Source: JABFSA01 sp963827515
GTDB lineage: Bacteria > Acidobacteriota > Vicinamibacteria > Vicinamibacterales > UBA2999
DNA: 64,000 nt
Reading direction: 5' to 3'
Assembly (NCBI GenBank): GCA_963827515.1
Contig: CAWHBF010000035.1
Coordinates: 20,249 to 84,248, forward strand
The position numbers and the translations under genes are program-made. Below the pieces are notes generated by a model that was given only the letters and a program-made list of their open reading frames with translations, was not told the origin of the DNA and did no database searches. This document shows, one piece after another, positions 54,148 through 62,485 of this stretch. The first letter of the stretch is position 1. Each line of letters opens with the position of its first letter.

Positions 54148-54873
54148 ATGAGCCCGATGAATCGCACATTGCTGGGACAGGACGCCAAGAATTTTCCGAT
54201 CTCTGACGAAGAGGTCGTGCGGCGTCTGCGTGCCGGGGAGACCGGTCTGTTCGAGGTCGTCATGCGCCGGTACAACCAACGCCTGTATCGTGTCGCTCGC
54301 GCGATTCTCCGAGACGATGCGGAGGCTGAGGACGTGACGCAGCAGGCGTATGTGAACGCCTACCGGCACCTCGACCAATTCGCAGGCCGGGCCCTGTTTT
54401 CGACCTGGCTGACCAAGATCGCGGTACACGAGGCATTGGCTCGCGCTCGCCGGCGAGGCCGATTCGACGAACTGGAGGGCGTCAATGACTGGAACGGGGA
54501 CGCCATGAGCGGGTTGAAATCGCCTGGGCCAGACCCGGAGCGCCAGGCGTTCGCCGGTGAGTTGCGCGCATTAATCGAATCCGCCATCGAGGCGCTGCCG
54601 GAGCATTATCGAGTCGTGTTCGTGATGCGCGAGGTCGAAGGGATGAGCACGACCGAGTCCGCCGAGTGTCTCGATATCACTGAGGAAACCACGAAGACCC
54701 GTCTGCACCGAGCTCGAAAGCTGCTGCGCGACACCCTGTACGAGCGTGCCGGCATCGAGAATGCGGCAGCCTTTTCGTTTGAGGCTCCACGATGCGACCG
54801 CATGGTAGCGGCAGTCTTTGAACAGATCTCGAATGCCGCTACCGTCGTTCCCGCCTCGACACGATCCGACTAG
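54148..54873 (+). CDS. ECF sigma factor
   Basis: 241 residues with region 2 (FEVVMRRYNQRLYRVARAIL, AEDVTQQAYVNAYRHLDQF then TWLTKIAVHEA) and region 4 (ESAIEALPEHYRVVFVMREV, STTESAECLDITEETTKTRL then HRARKLLRDTL). The C-terminal extension FEAPRCDRMVAAVFEQI is seen in a subgroup of environmental ECF factors. Eight bases after the di-heme cytochrome gene: the two are co-transcribed, and the cytochrome gene may be both a target and a signal partner. No anti-sigma gene seen. Confidence 0.9.
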   Translation: MSPMNRTLLGQDAKNFPISDEEVVRRLRAGETGLFEVVMRRYNQRLYRVARAILRDDAEAEDVTQQAYVNAYRHLDQFAGRALFSTWLTKIAVHEALARARRRGRFDELEGVNDWNGDAMSGLKSPGPDPERQAFAGELRALIESAIEALPEHYRVVFVMREVEGMSTTESAECLDITEETTKTRLHRARKLLRDTLYERAGIENAAAFSFEAPRCDRMVAAVFEQISNAATVVPASTRSD

Positions 54874-54895
54874 CAACCGGCCGGCTTTGCCCGCT

Positions 54896-55312
54896 TCACC
54901 AATCGGCGCGAATCGGTCGCGCGTTCAACTGCGAGGACGTGCGCACAATGCTCGGCGGTCCCGGCCGGTACAAGACCACGCTCAGCACGGCGACCGCGGC
55001 AAGCGTGATCACCGCCAATGCATCCGCCCCTATCGGGCCCAGGTCGATTCCGGTCAATTCGCGAATCAGCAGCTGGATGTAGGATGGCGGGTCGTGGTGG
55101 CCCAGCCGGGCCCGAACTTCCCAGTGCCAGTCGGTGAAGGGGCAGTAGCCCCAACCGTACCGGAGGCCCAAGCCAAACCAGGACAGCGCGGTGAGCGACA
55201 CGGCCGCAAGGTGCCAGCGACGGGTTCGCCGCCAAATCCAGCCGAGGCAGTTGAACGCAATCCATGACGTGTGAAACACGAAGAAGACCACGTCGAGAAC
55301 GTCATCGGTCAT
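54896..55312 (-). CDS. DUF2784 membrane protein
   Basis: 138 residues, four membrane helices. The family core is seen in FHTSWIAFNCLGWIWRRTRR, LSWFGLGLRYGWGYCPFTDW and the WEVRARLG loop, which match the DUF2784 pattern W.xxCPxTxxE. Function unknown. It ends 22 bases from the convergent ECF sigma gene. Confidence 0.8.
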   Translation of the reverse strand: MTDDVLDVVFFVFHTSWIAFNCLGWIWRRTRRWHLAAVSLTALSWFGLGLRYGWGYCPFTDWHWEVRARLGHHDPPSYIQLLIRELTGIDLGPIGADALAVITLAAVAVLSVVLYRPGPPSIVRTSSQLNARPIRADW

Positions 55313-55333
55313 GAGGAGGGCCTGATGGCCCTT

Positions 55334-56077
55334 TCATTGCCTCCGCGTGAACGGCACGAACCGCACGGGTATCGTACGGCGCTCGATGATCCCCTGGCCC
55401 GTCTTCTCGGCGACGACGATCCACTGTGTCGTCGAACCCACGGGGGCCACCAACACACCGTCAGGAGCGAGCTGATCGAGCAGCGGCTGGGGGATGGTTT
55501 CCGGCGCGGCTGTCACCAGAATCCGATCGAACGGCGCCTCCTCCGGCCAGCCGGCATATCCGTCCCCCTCCCGCACATGCACGTTGTCGTGGCCGAGCTC
55601 CTTCAGGACGGCGGCTGCGCGCCGGGCTAGCGCCGGTACGATCTCCAACGTGTAGACCTCTCTTGCGAGACTGCTGAGAATCGCGGCCTGATAGCCGGAT
55701 CCAGTCCCGATTTCCAGGACGCGATGATGAGGCGCCGTGCGCAGCAGCTCCGTCATGTAGGCGACGATGTACGGTTGTGAGATGGTCTGTCCCAACCCGA
55801 TCGGAAGCGGGTTGTCCTCGTAGGCGCGCGAGATCAGTTCCGGCGGCACAAAGCGCTCGCGTGGCACCTTGCGCATCGCGTCGAGCACGCGTGGGTCGGT
55901 CACGCCGCGTGACGCAATCTGGCGTTCGACCATCTCTAGTCTACGTTGCTCGTGGGTGTCCGCTCGTTGTGACAATACCGCTGCACCGGGGGCAGCCGGC
56001 GAACCTGGCTCTGCGACGACCAATATCACGACGAACGCGCTGAGTGCACCGAGGGCCGCTCCGGTAGCGACGTCCAT
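55334..56077 (-). CDS. pcm: Protein-L-isoaspartate O-methyltransferase with PAP2-like N-terminal extension
   Basis: The Pcm domain begins at about codon 49 of this start (MVERQIASRGVTDPRVLDAM) and is complete: GLGQTISQPYIVAYMTELL with the catalytic Ser region, SAM loop VLEIGTGSGYQAAILSSL, and VTAAPETIPQPLLDQLAPDG. It repairs isoaspartyl residues in proteins. The preceding residues MDVATGAALGALSAFVVILV, and in-frame codons back to 56134 (ATGGYHCV), resemble the last motif and helix of a PAP2 phosphatase. This gives a membrane anchor; the start could be 56134, 56077 or 55933. Confidence 0.87.
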   Translation of the reverse strand: MDVATGAALGALSAFVVILVVAEPGSPAAPGAAVLSQRADTHEQRRLEMVERQIASRGVTDPRVLDAMRKVPRERFVPPELISRAYEDNPLPIGLGQTISQPYIVAYMTELLRTAPHHRVLEIGTGSGYQAAILSSLAREVYTLEIVPALARRAAAVLKELGHDNVHVREGDGYAGWPEEAPFDRILVTAAPETIPQPLLDQLAPDGVLVAPVGSTTQWIVVAEKTGQGIIERRTIPVRFVPFTRRQ

Positions 56078-56185
56078 GACGCAATGGTAACCCCCCGTGG
56101 CGGCGCCGATCGAGATGGGAACGGCAGGCAACAAGTGGACCGCCGCACCATAACGACGACTCCGTCACGACGATGGCCATGCTGC

Positions 56186-57190
56186 TCACCGGTTCTCAGG
56201 CGGGATCTTTGCCTTGAACTTTCTCGTCCGCGCGGCGAGCGTCGTCAACCACTTGATCTCCAGGTCCGTGCCAGTGCGGAAGATGTCGATCCACGTCTGC
56301 GGGAGGACCGAGAAATCAATCTTGTGACGGCTCCAATCAGGCCGGCGGCCGTCGTAGTCGGATACTCCGTAGTCGCGTCCAAGTTCCCAGGAGCCGAAGA
56401 GCATTCCAGTGCGGTCCTGCACCTTCGGGTCCGCCGCTACGGCGGCGATCGCCCGTCCGACAAACAACGGTGATTCCGACTGCAGGAAGTTCGAATCCTT
56501 CTTGCCCGCCTCTCGCCAGTTGTCTTCTGTGACGCCGAAGTGCTGCAGCATGGATTCCGAGCGTAGGAAACCGGGAGTCACGGCCATCACAGTGACGCCA
56601 TGCGACGCGAGCTCGGCAGCCCAAAGGAGCGGGAGCACTTTCTGCGACATCTTGACGGCCTGCGACATCGGATTCCCGCCTCCGCCGATCATGTCGTTCT
56701 CCGTCACTTCCACAATGAGTCCGCGTTTGGCGGGCATCATGGCGAGTGCCGCATGCTTCGCGGTCATGATGCGGGATGTGAGACCCTGCCGAAAGATTGC
56801 GTCCGCGGTCTTCAGGTCCGCCTGCCAGAGGAGGCCGTACACGCCCATCAACGGGTCTTCGCCCGCCACGCTGTCGACGACGACATCGATGCGCTTGTGC
56901 GCGCGCCTGATGCGCCGAAATAGCGCTTTTACGTCCTGTTCATTGGTGTGATCGACGCGAAGCGCGATGGCGGTACCGCCGGCCGTCTTGATCATCTCCG
57001 CGGTTTCGTCGATCGTCTCGGGCCGCCCGTACGGAGACGGCTTGCCTTTGACGCTTCGACCGGTGCAGTAGACCGTCGCGCCGGCTTCGCCGAACGCCCG
57101 TGCGATGCCACGGCCGGCGCCTCGCGTCGCCCCCGCGACAAGGACCACACATCCAGTCAGCGGCTTGCGGAAAGATCGCTTCTTTGCCAT
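56186..57190 (-). CDS. SDR-family oxidoreductase with atypical active site
   Basis: 334 residues from ATG 57190. Nucleotide loop VVLVAGATRGAGRGIARAF and the NADP-type Arg-rich CTGRSVKGKP are clear, as are VDHTNEQDV and the strand IDVVVDSVAGEDP. In place of Tyr-x3-Lys the sequence is GNPMSQAVKMSQKVL, with no Tyr four residues before Lys, so catalysis must differ or be lost. The C-terminal 90 residues extend beyond classical SDRs (YGVSDYDGRRPDWSRHKI). Close relatives are annotated simply as SDRs. Its neighbour downstream is pcm. Confidence 0.85.
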   Translation of the reverse strand: MAKKRSFRKPLTGCVVLVAGATRGAGRGIARAFGEAGATVYCTGRSVKGKPSPYGRPETIDETAEMIKTAGGTAIALRVDHTNEQDVKALFRRIRRAHKRIDVVVDSVAGEDPLMGVYGLLWQADLKTADAIFRQGLTSRIMTAKHAALAMMPAKRGLIVEVTENDMIGGGGNPMSQAVKMSQKVLPLLWAAELASHGVTVMAVTPGFLRSESMLQHFGVTEDNWREAGKKDSNFLQSESPLFVGRAIAAVAADPKVQDRTGMLFGSWELGRDYGVSDYDGRRPDWSRHKIDFSVLPQTWIDIFRTGTDLEIKWLTTLAARTRKFKAKIPPENR

Positions 57191-57300
57191 GTCGAGCGTT
57201 TGCGGTGCTCGCGCAGGTCATGCAGCGCTGCGGATTCGCGGAACCGACGCTGCGGAGGCGCGCCCAGATGTGAATTGCGTTCGATCGAGCTTTCACGAAG

Positions 57301-57327
57301 GAGGGCACGGATTCATTCCGTGCCCTC
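57301..57327. terminator. Strong 10-bp hairpin (terminator candidate)
   Basis: GAGGGCACGG and CCGTGCCCTC pair perfectly around loop ATTCATT, 31 bases beyond the stop of the minus-strand aldolase-like gene and upstream of the SDR gene. Only a weak T stretch follows on the minus strand. Confidence 0.6.
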
Positions 57328-57357
57328 TCTACGTACGCAATGAGTTTGACTTGCTGA

Positions 57358-58985
57358 CTAGCGAATCGGGATCGTCTGCGCCCAGTAGACCCAGTCGCGC
57401 CCTTCCGGCGGTCCGAGCTGTTGTCCACCGCCGCCGCCGCGCCCGCCACCGCCACCCTGCGGACCGGCGCCGGCGTTGGCGCCTCCTTCACCCTGTGGTT
57501 CGGGAGGAACCGGCATGTCGTTGAGGTGGGTCACTCTTCCACGCAGTGCCATGGCCTGCTGCTGGATTCTCGCGTTCTGACGCAGCTGATACGAGCTGCC
57601 CACAACGTTGTAGATGGACCTGCCCGTCATCACGAAGCCGTGTCCAGACAGGAGCGCGCCCTGTTTCGCGCCGAGCGCAGCCGCGACACCTTTGCCCAAC
57701 GCCGGGTTCGACAGCAGGGGCTGCTTCGGATCCAGCGTCGAAATATTGAAGACCGGAAGTCCATCGCCGATGAAGGCGGCGCCGTTCACGACGGGACGCA
57801 GCTGCGACGCGCTCGGTGAACGCGACAATCTCCGGCGTCCGCGCGTACAGCACCGCCATCACGTTCGGATTGGCCTTGTAGATCTCGTCGTCAATCGACA
57901 GTCCCATCGTGTCGGGACCCGGCTTGGTGAAATCGCGCTCGATGATGTCCTTGTCGGTCACGCTGCCTGGCGCCGCGGTGGCCACGAAGTAGCTGTTCGG
58001 GTTGCTCGGATTGCGCAGGCTGACGTGGCCCGACGTGTCGAGAATCCCGACGGACTCGTCGGTGAGGATGCGGTTTGCGACAACCAGGTCGTGCCGCGCC
58101 GCGCCGACCGGATCGCTGGGCTTTGCCGGCATCGGTGCCGGGTTCACCGGAACCTTCCCGTTTTCTGCCAGCAGATCCACGCGCCGGTAGTGATCCCACG
58201 CCTTCTGATCCGCCGCCGCGTCATCCACGATGGCTTCGGGCGTGCCGGCACTGCCAATCGACACGCGACGCCATTTGCAACCGGGCATTGTTGCGCAGCG
58301 CGACGGACGCGATGGATGACTTCCGGCAGTGACTTCGCGGTGAGCGTGATGCCGTGGCCCCAGAGCAGCACCGCTTCGTTGTTGCCCAGTTTCTCCGCCA
58401 TCGACTGGCCAAGGGGGTTGTCGCTGACGATGCCGCTGCGGCCGTTGTTCACCGGCCTGATATCCCACACCGGAACCTGCCTGTTCGGTCCCCAGTAGAG
58501 CGGCACCGAGCTCATGCCGAATGCCACGAACTCCGGGGTATGCGCGTGGACGACCGCCATCACATCCGGCCTGGCCTTGAAGACCTGGCCATGCAGGAAG
58601 GTTTCGCGCGCATTGTCATTGCGAGGGCCCTGGACGGGCGTGCTCTCGAGGTCGTACTCGATCATGTCGCTGAGGCTTGCGCCACCCGGGGCGACGAAAC
58701 GCGCCATGTACCAGTGGTTCGGATTCGTTTTGCTGCGCGCGCTCACGTGCGCCTGGATGTCGAGGATGCCGACCTCGCGCGTGAGAATCCGGTTCGCCAG
58801 GACGAGGTCTTCGAGGAGAGCCTGCTCCGGAAGGGGCGCTGCCGGCTGAGGTGCCGCCGCCTGTCCCTGTCCCTCGCCCCCTGTGTTTCTGTGCCGCCCG
58901 CCGGAGCTTGAGACGAGCAGCTCACCAGCAGCATCGTTACAAGAACAACCATCGCCGAACGCCAAATCAGCATCGCGCGTGCCAT
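57358..58985 (-). pseudogene. Lipoprotein with tandem class II aldolase/adducin domains, frame-disrupted
   Basis: Starts at ATG 58985 after AGGAAGGTGAGAG. A signal peptide ends in lipobox MLLVSCSS. Domain 1 is a class II aldolase fold: ALLEDLVLANRILTREVGIL, zinc ligands in VVHAHTPEFVAF and the third His in LLWGHGITLTAKSLPEVIHR. Domain 2 repeats the pattern (RHDLVVANRILTDESVGILD, LSGHGFVMTGRSIYNVVGSS) but its HxH is replaced by YAR, so it has probably lost metal. A Gly-rich linker precedes the end WVYWAQTIPIR. Frame changes occur near 58870, 58310 and 57800. About 530 residues if repaired. Confidence 0.72.
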
Positions 58986-59088
58986 ATCTCTCACCTTCCT
59001 AGAAGATAGAAAGCACCACCGAGAGCCCGCCAAGTATATAGAAATGTGCGAAGCTCTGCCGCACGATGAGAGTCCCATCCGCGACAGC

Positions 59089-60126
59089 CTAGGCCGTCTT
59101 GTTTGATCGACGCCACGTGCCCGGCGACTCTCCCAGCAGCTTCTTGAACGCTCGACTGAACGCGGCCTCCGATTCGTAGCCCACGGCGGCGGACGCCTCC
59201 GCCACAGGCCGGCCTTCGAGCAGCAGCCGAGACGCGAGCTGCATCCGCCACAGCGCCAGGTACTGCATCGGGGGCTGGCCGACCATCTCTGCGAAGCGAT
59301 CCGCAATTACCGACCGGGAGACACCGACCACCCGCGCCAGGGACTCGACCGTCCATGCGATGGCCGGCTCGCCGTGAAGCGCGGCCAGCGCCTGCCCGAC
59401 GACCGCATCCCGCAACCCTGCGAGCCACCCGGTCTGCGAGAGCGGCAGCGTTTCGACATGCCTGCGGATCGCCTCGACGAACATCAGCTCCGACATGCGC
59501 GCGAGGATGTTGTCGCGACCCGCGCGCGCGGTGCCCGACTCGCGCACGGCGATGTTCAGCAGTGCGGAGAGCCATCCGCTCGTCGCTTCGTGGCCCGTCC
59601 CCGACAAGTGAATGGTCCGGGGCAGGGCGTTCAACAGCGGATTGAACGGACGTTCGTCGCATCCGAGGAAACAGCAGACAATCCGCGTGCGGTCGGGTCC
59701 CCCGCCTCCGCGTTCGTAGACCAGCGGCAATGGCGTCGTTGGCCTCACGAACAAGGACATGTCGGGAGTGGCTCGCATGCCGGGCGCGCTCGACAGCACG
59801 TGGGGGTCTCCCTGCGGAAACACGATGAGGTCGCCTTCCGCGAGATGGATCGGCGGCTCGCCGACGACGTGCCCCCAGCACGAGCCGCGCGCGATCAGGT
59901 GGTACTCGATCACGCGCTGGGCTCCTGGCATCACTGTCGCCGCGATCTCGCGCGATGCCGGCGCCTCCGCCACCCACGGCGAGCTCAGGTCGAAGTCGAA
60001 GTACACCGCACCGGTGAGGCGCACCGAGCGAAGCACGTCCGACAGGACGTCAGCCGACATGCCAGCACGCGGCGCGCCGGACGCCTGGGCATCCCATTCG
60101 GACGCCGGAGCATGTTGTTTGCGCAT
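59089..60126 (-). CDS. AraC-family transcriptional regulator with cupin sensor
   Basis: 345 residues from ATG 60126, or 323 from ATG 60060 (MSADVLSDVLRSVRLTGAVY), which fits the family start best. The N-terminal cupin_6-type domain (EYHLIARGSCWGHVVGEPPI, LAEGDLIVFPQGDPHVLSS) senses an unknown small molecule. Two C-terminal helix-turn-helix motifs are seen: VESLARVVGVSRSVIADRF and PVAEASAAVGYESEAAFSRA then FKKLLGESPGTWRR. It is divergent from the DinB-to-decarboxylase run and is its likely regulator. Confidence 0.9.
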   Translation of the reverse strand: MRKQHAPASEWDAQASGAPRAGMSADVLSDVLRSVRLTGAVYFDFDLSSPWVAEAPASREIAATVMPGAQRVIEYHLIARGSCWGHVVGEPPIHLAEGDLIVFPQGDPHVLSSAPGMRATPDMSLFVRPTTPLPLVYERGGGGPDRTRIVCCFLGCDERPFNPLLNALPRTIHLSGTGHEATSGWLSALLNIAVRESGTARAGRDNILARMSELMFVEAIRRHVETLPLSQTGWLAGLRDAVVGQALAALHGEPAIAWTVESLARVVGVSRSVIADRFAEMVGQPPMQYLALWRMQLASRLLLEGRPVAEASAAVGYESEAAFSRAFKKLLGESPGTWRRSNKTA

Positions 60127-60238
60127 TTGGATGGTCTGCCAAGCAAATCGGACGCTCGCGCATGGCTGCAACACCATATCTCACATAGCGTGGACGTGCC
60201 GCGCAATGCCGCGTGGCTCGAATCAAAGGATCAGCGCA

Positions 60239-60778
60239 ATGACACCTGTTGTATCGCCCGCGTCCGGCGCACCGCTGCAGACCGCGACCACCAAACGCGT
60301 GAGGGCGCTTGCCGAGCGCCTCGAAGAAGGAGCCCGTGCTCTCGAAGCCGTCGCGAGCGTGCTCACTGACACGGAGTGGCAGACCCGCATTCCGGGAGAC
60401 GGTCGCACGGTCGGCGTCGTCGTTCACCACGTCGCCACCATGTACCCGCTGGAGATTCAACTGGCGCAGGTGCTCGCCGGTGGGCAGCCGATCACCGGTG
60501 TGACCTGGAACGTCGTCCACGACATCAATGCCACGCATGCCAAGGCGAACGCCGCGGTGACGAAGGATGCGGCGCTCGACCTGCTGCGCCTCAACAGTGC
60601 GGCAGCCGCCGCTGCGATTCGTGCGCTCAGCGACGAAGAGCTCGACAGGGCGGCTACTGTCTCTCTCAATGCCGACGCGCCGCTGACGTGCCAGTTCTTT
60701 CTGGAGGATCACGCGGTACGCCATAGCTACCATCATCTCGCGCGGATACGTGCCGCGCTCGAGTCGTCTGTCGCCTAG
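60239..60778 (+). CDS. DinB-family protein
   Basis: 179 residues from ATG 60239. Four-helix bundle with putative metal-binding His residues in VGVVVHHVATMYPLEIQL and LEDHAVRHSYHHLARI, as in DinB_2 thiol-transferase-like proteins. It could be a bacillithiol/mycothiol-type transferase-fold enzyme or maleylpyruvate-isomerase-like. First gene of a four-gene forward run; 14 bases before the methyltransferase. Confidence 0.82.
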   Translation: MTPVVSPASGAPLQTATTKRVRALAERLEEGARALEAVASVLTDTEWQTRIPGDGRTVGVVVHHVATMYPLEIQLAQVLAGGQPITGVTWNVVHDINATHAKANAAVTKDAALDLLRLNSAAAAAAIRALSDEELDRAATVSLNADAPLTCQFFLEDHAVRHSYHHLARIRAALESSVA

Positions 60779-60792
60779 GGAGGACCACAACC

Positions 60793-61638
60793 ATGACTAC
60801 TATGACGAACGTGATGTCGTGCGACACCGCCATCCCGATGGAGCGTGCCCGTGCGATCAAGGTGCGGCAGCAGGCAATGTGGGCGTCTGGCGATTTCTCC
60901 GTGATCGGTGCGACGCTGCAGATTGTCGGTGAGCTGCTGAACGAAGCGGCGGATGTTCGTGCGCGCCACAAGGTGCTGGACGTCGCGGCTGGCAGCGGCA
61001 ACGCCACGCTGGCGGCGGCGCGGCGATTTGCCAGCGTGACGTCCACTGACTACGTGCCTGCGCTTCTCGAACGTGGACGCCGGCGTGCGGATGCCGAAGG
61101 GTTCACCGGCATCACCTTCGAGGTGGCGGACGCCGAAGTGCTGCCGTACCCGGATGCGAGCTTTCACGTCGTGCTCTCGACCTTTGGCGTGATGTTCGCG
61201 CCCGACCACCAACGGGCCGCGGCCGAGCTCACGCGGGTGTGCATGCCGGGAGGCCGGATCGGGCTGGCGAACTGGACGCCCACCGGTTTCCTCGGACAGC
61301 TCCTGCGGCTCATTGCCCAGTACGTGCCCCCGGCACCCGGGGTACAGTCGCCTCTTCTGTGGGGGACCGAGGCGCACGTGCGCGAGCTCTTCGCTGGCGC
61401 GAAGAAGATCGACCACACGACTCGGATGTTCGCGTTTCGATATGAGTCGGCGGAGCATTGGGTGCATGTGTTCCGGAGCTTCTACGGCCCCACCCACACC
61501 GCCTTTCTGGCACTCGACGAGGATGGCAGGGCGGCTCTGGAGGCCGACCTCATCGCCTTGCTGCGGTCGCGGGATGTGGGCGGACGAGATGGACTCGTCG
61601 TCCCCGCCGAGTATCTGGAGACCGTGATCACGATATGA
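60793..61638 (+). CDS. Class I SAM-dependent methyltransferase
   Basis: 281 residues. SAM-binding motif I is VLDVAAGSGNATLAAARRF, motif II TSTDYVPALLERGRRRA, then VADAEVLPYPDASFHVVLST (motif IV) and CMPGGRIGLANWTPTGFL. It belongs to the UbiE-like small-molecule methyltransferases. ATG 60793 follows AGGGAGGA. The co-encoded DinB protein, PIG-L deacetylase and PLP enzyme suggest modification of an amine-containing small molecule. Confidence 0.9.
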   Translation: MTTMTNVMSCDTAIPMERARAIKVRQQAMWASGDFSVIGATLQIVGELLNEAADVRARHKVLDVAAGSGNATLAAARRFASVTSTDYVPALLERGRRRADAEGFTGITFEVADAEVLPYPDASFHVVLSTFGVMFAPDHQRAAAELTRVCMPGGRIGLANWTPTGFLGQLLRLIAQYVPPAPGVQSPLLWGTEAHVRELFAGAKKIDHTTRMFAFRYESAEHWVHVFRSFYGPTHTAFLALDEDGRAALEADLIALLRSRDVGGRDGLVVPAEYLETVITI

Positions 61639-61651
61639 GCGAGACGATTCG

Positions 61652-62485
61652 ATGAGTGCCACGCGACGGCTGATGGCGGTGCTCGCCCACCCCGACGACG
61701 AGTCGTTGGGTGTGGGCGGCACGTTGGCGAAGTACGCGTCAGAGGGGGTGGACGTGTGCCTGGTGACCGCAACACGGGGCGACGCCGGGCGCTTCCGCGG
61801 TTATCGCAGCGGGGAAGATGGGCATCCCGGCCCGGCAGCCGTGGCAAGCACCCGCGAGGGAGAGTTGCGGGCGGCCGCGGCCGTGCTGGGGCTTCGCGAG
61901 GTCTCAGTGCTCGGCCATCGCGACCAGCAGCTCGATCGCGCCGATCCACGCGAGGTTGTCGGGCAGATCGTCGCAGATGTCAGGAAATTCCGTCCCGATG
62001 TCGTGGTCACATTCGGTCCGGACGGCGCGTACGGGCATCCGGATCACATCGCGATCTCACAATTCACGACAGCAGCCATGGTCGCTGCGGCCGACGCTTC
62101 GTTCCTCGCTGACGGCTCAGCGGCGGTGGGACCACCGCATTCGGTGTCGAAGCTCTACTACATCGCCTGGCCGAAGTCGACGTGGGCTGCCTATCAGTCG
62201 GCGCTCCGGACGTTGTCCACGACCGTCGATGGCGTCGAACGCCTGGCGACGCCATGGCCGGACTGGGCCATCACGACCGTGATTGACACGAGCGACCTGT
62301 GGCCCACCGTGTGGCGAGCTGTCTCGTGTCACGAATCGCAACTCGCGTCATACGAACGGTTGAAGGACCTGGCGCCGGAGCACCACAGGACGCTGTGGGG
62401 CAGCCAATCGTTCTATCGCGTCTTCAGCACCGTCAACGGCGGACGGGCACGTGAGACCGATCTGTTTGAAGGGATAGACCGATGA
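61652..62485 (+). CDS. PIG-L family deacetylase
   Basis: 277 residues. The zinc motif AHPDDE (12-17) and the second metal motif GPDGAYGHPDH are present, plus the C-terminal RAVSCHESQLASY. PIG-L enzymes remove acetyl groups from GlcNAc-type substrates, including the precursors of mycothiol and bacillithiol, and from some natural products. With a DinB-type protein in the same run, a low-molecular-weight thiol or aminosugar pathway is conceivable. It overlaps the next gene by ATGA. Confidence 0.9.
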   Translation: MSATRRLMAVLAHPDDESLGVGGTLAKYASEGVDVCLVTATRGDAGRFRGYRSGEDGHPGPAAVASTREGELRAAAAVLGLREVSVLGHRDQQLDRADPREVVGQIVADVRKFRPDVVVTFGPDGAYGHPDHIAISQFTTAAMVAAADASFLADGSAAVGPPHSVSKLYYIAWPKSTWAAYQSALRTLSTTVDGVERLATPWPDWAITTVIDTSDLWPTVWRAVSCHESQLASYERLKDLAPEHHRTLWGSQSFYRVFSTVNGGRARETDLFEGIDR

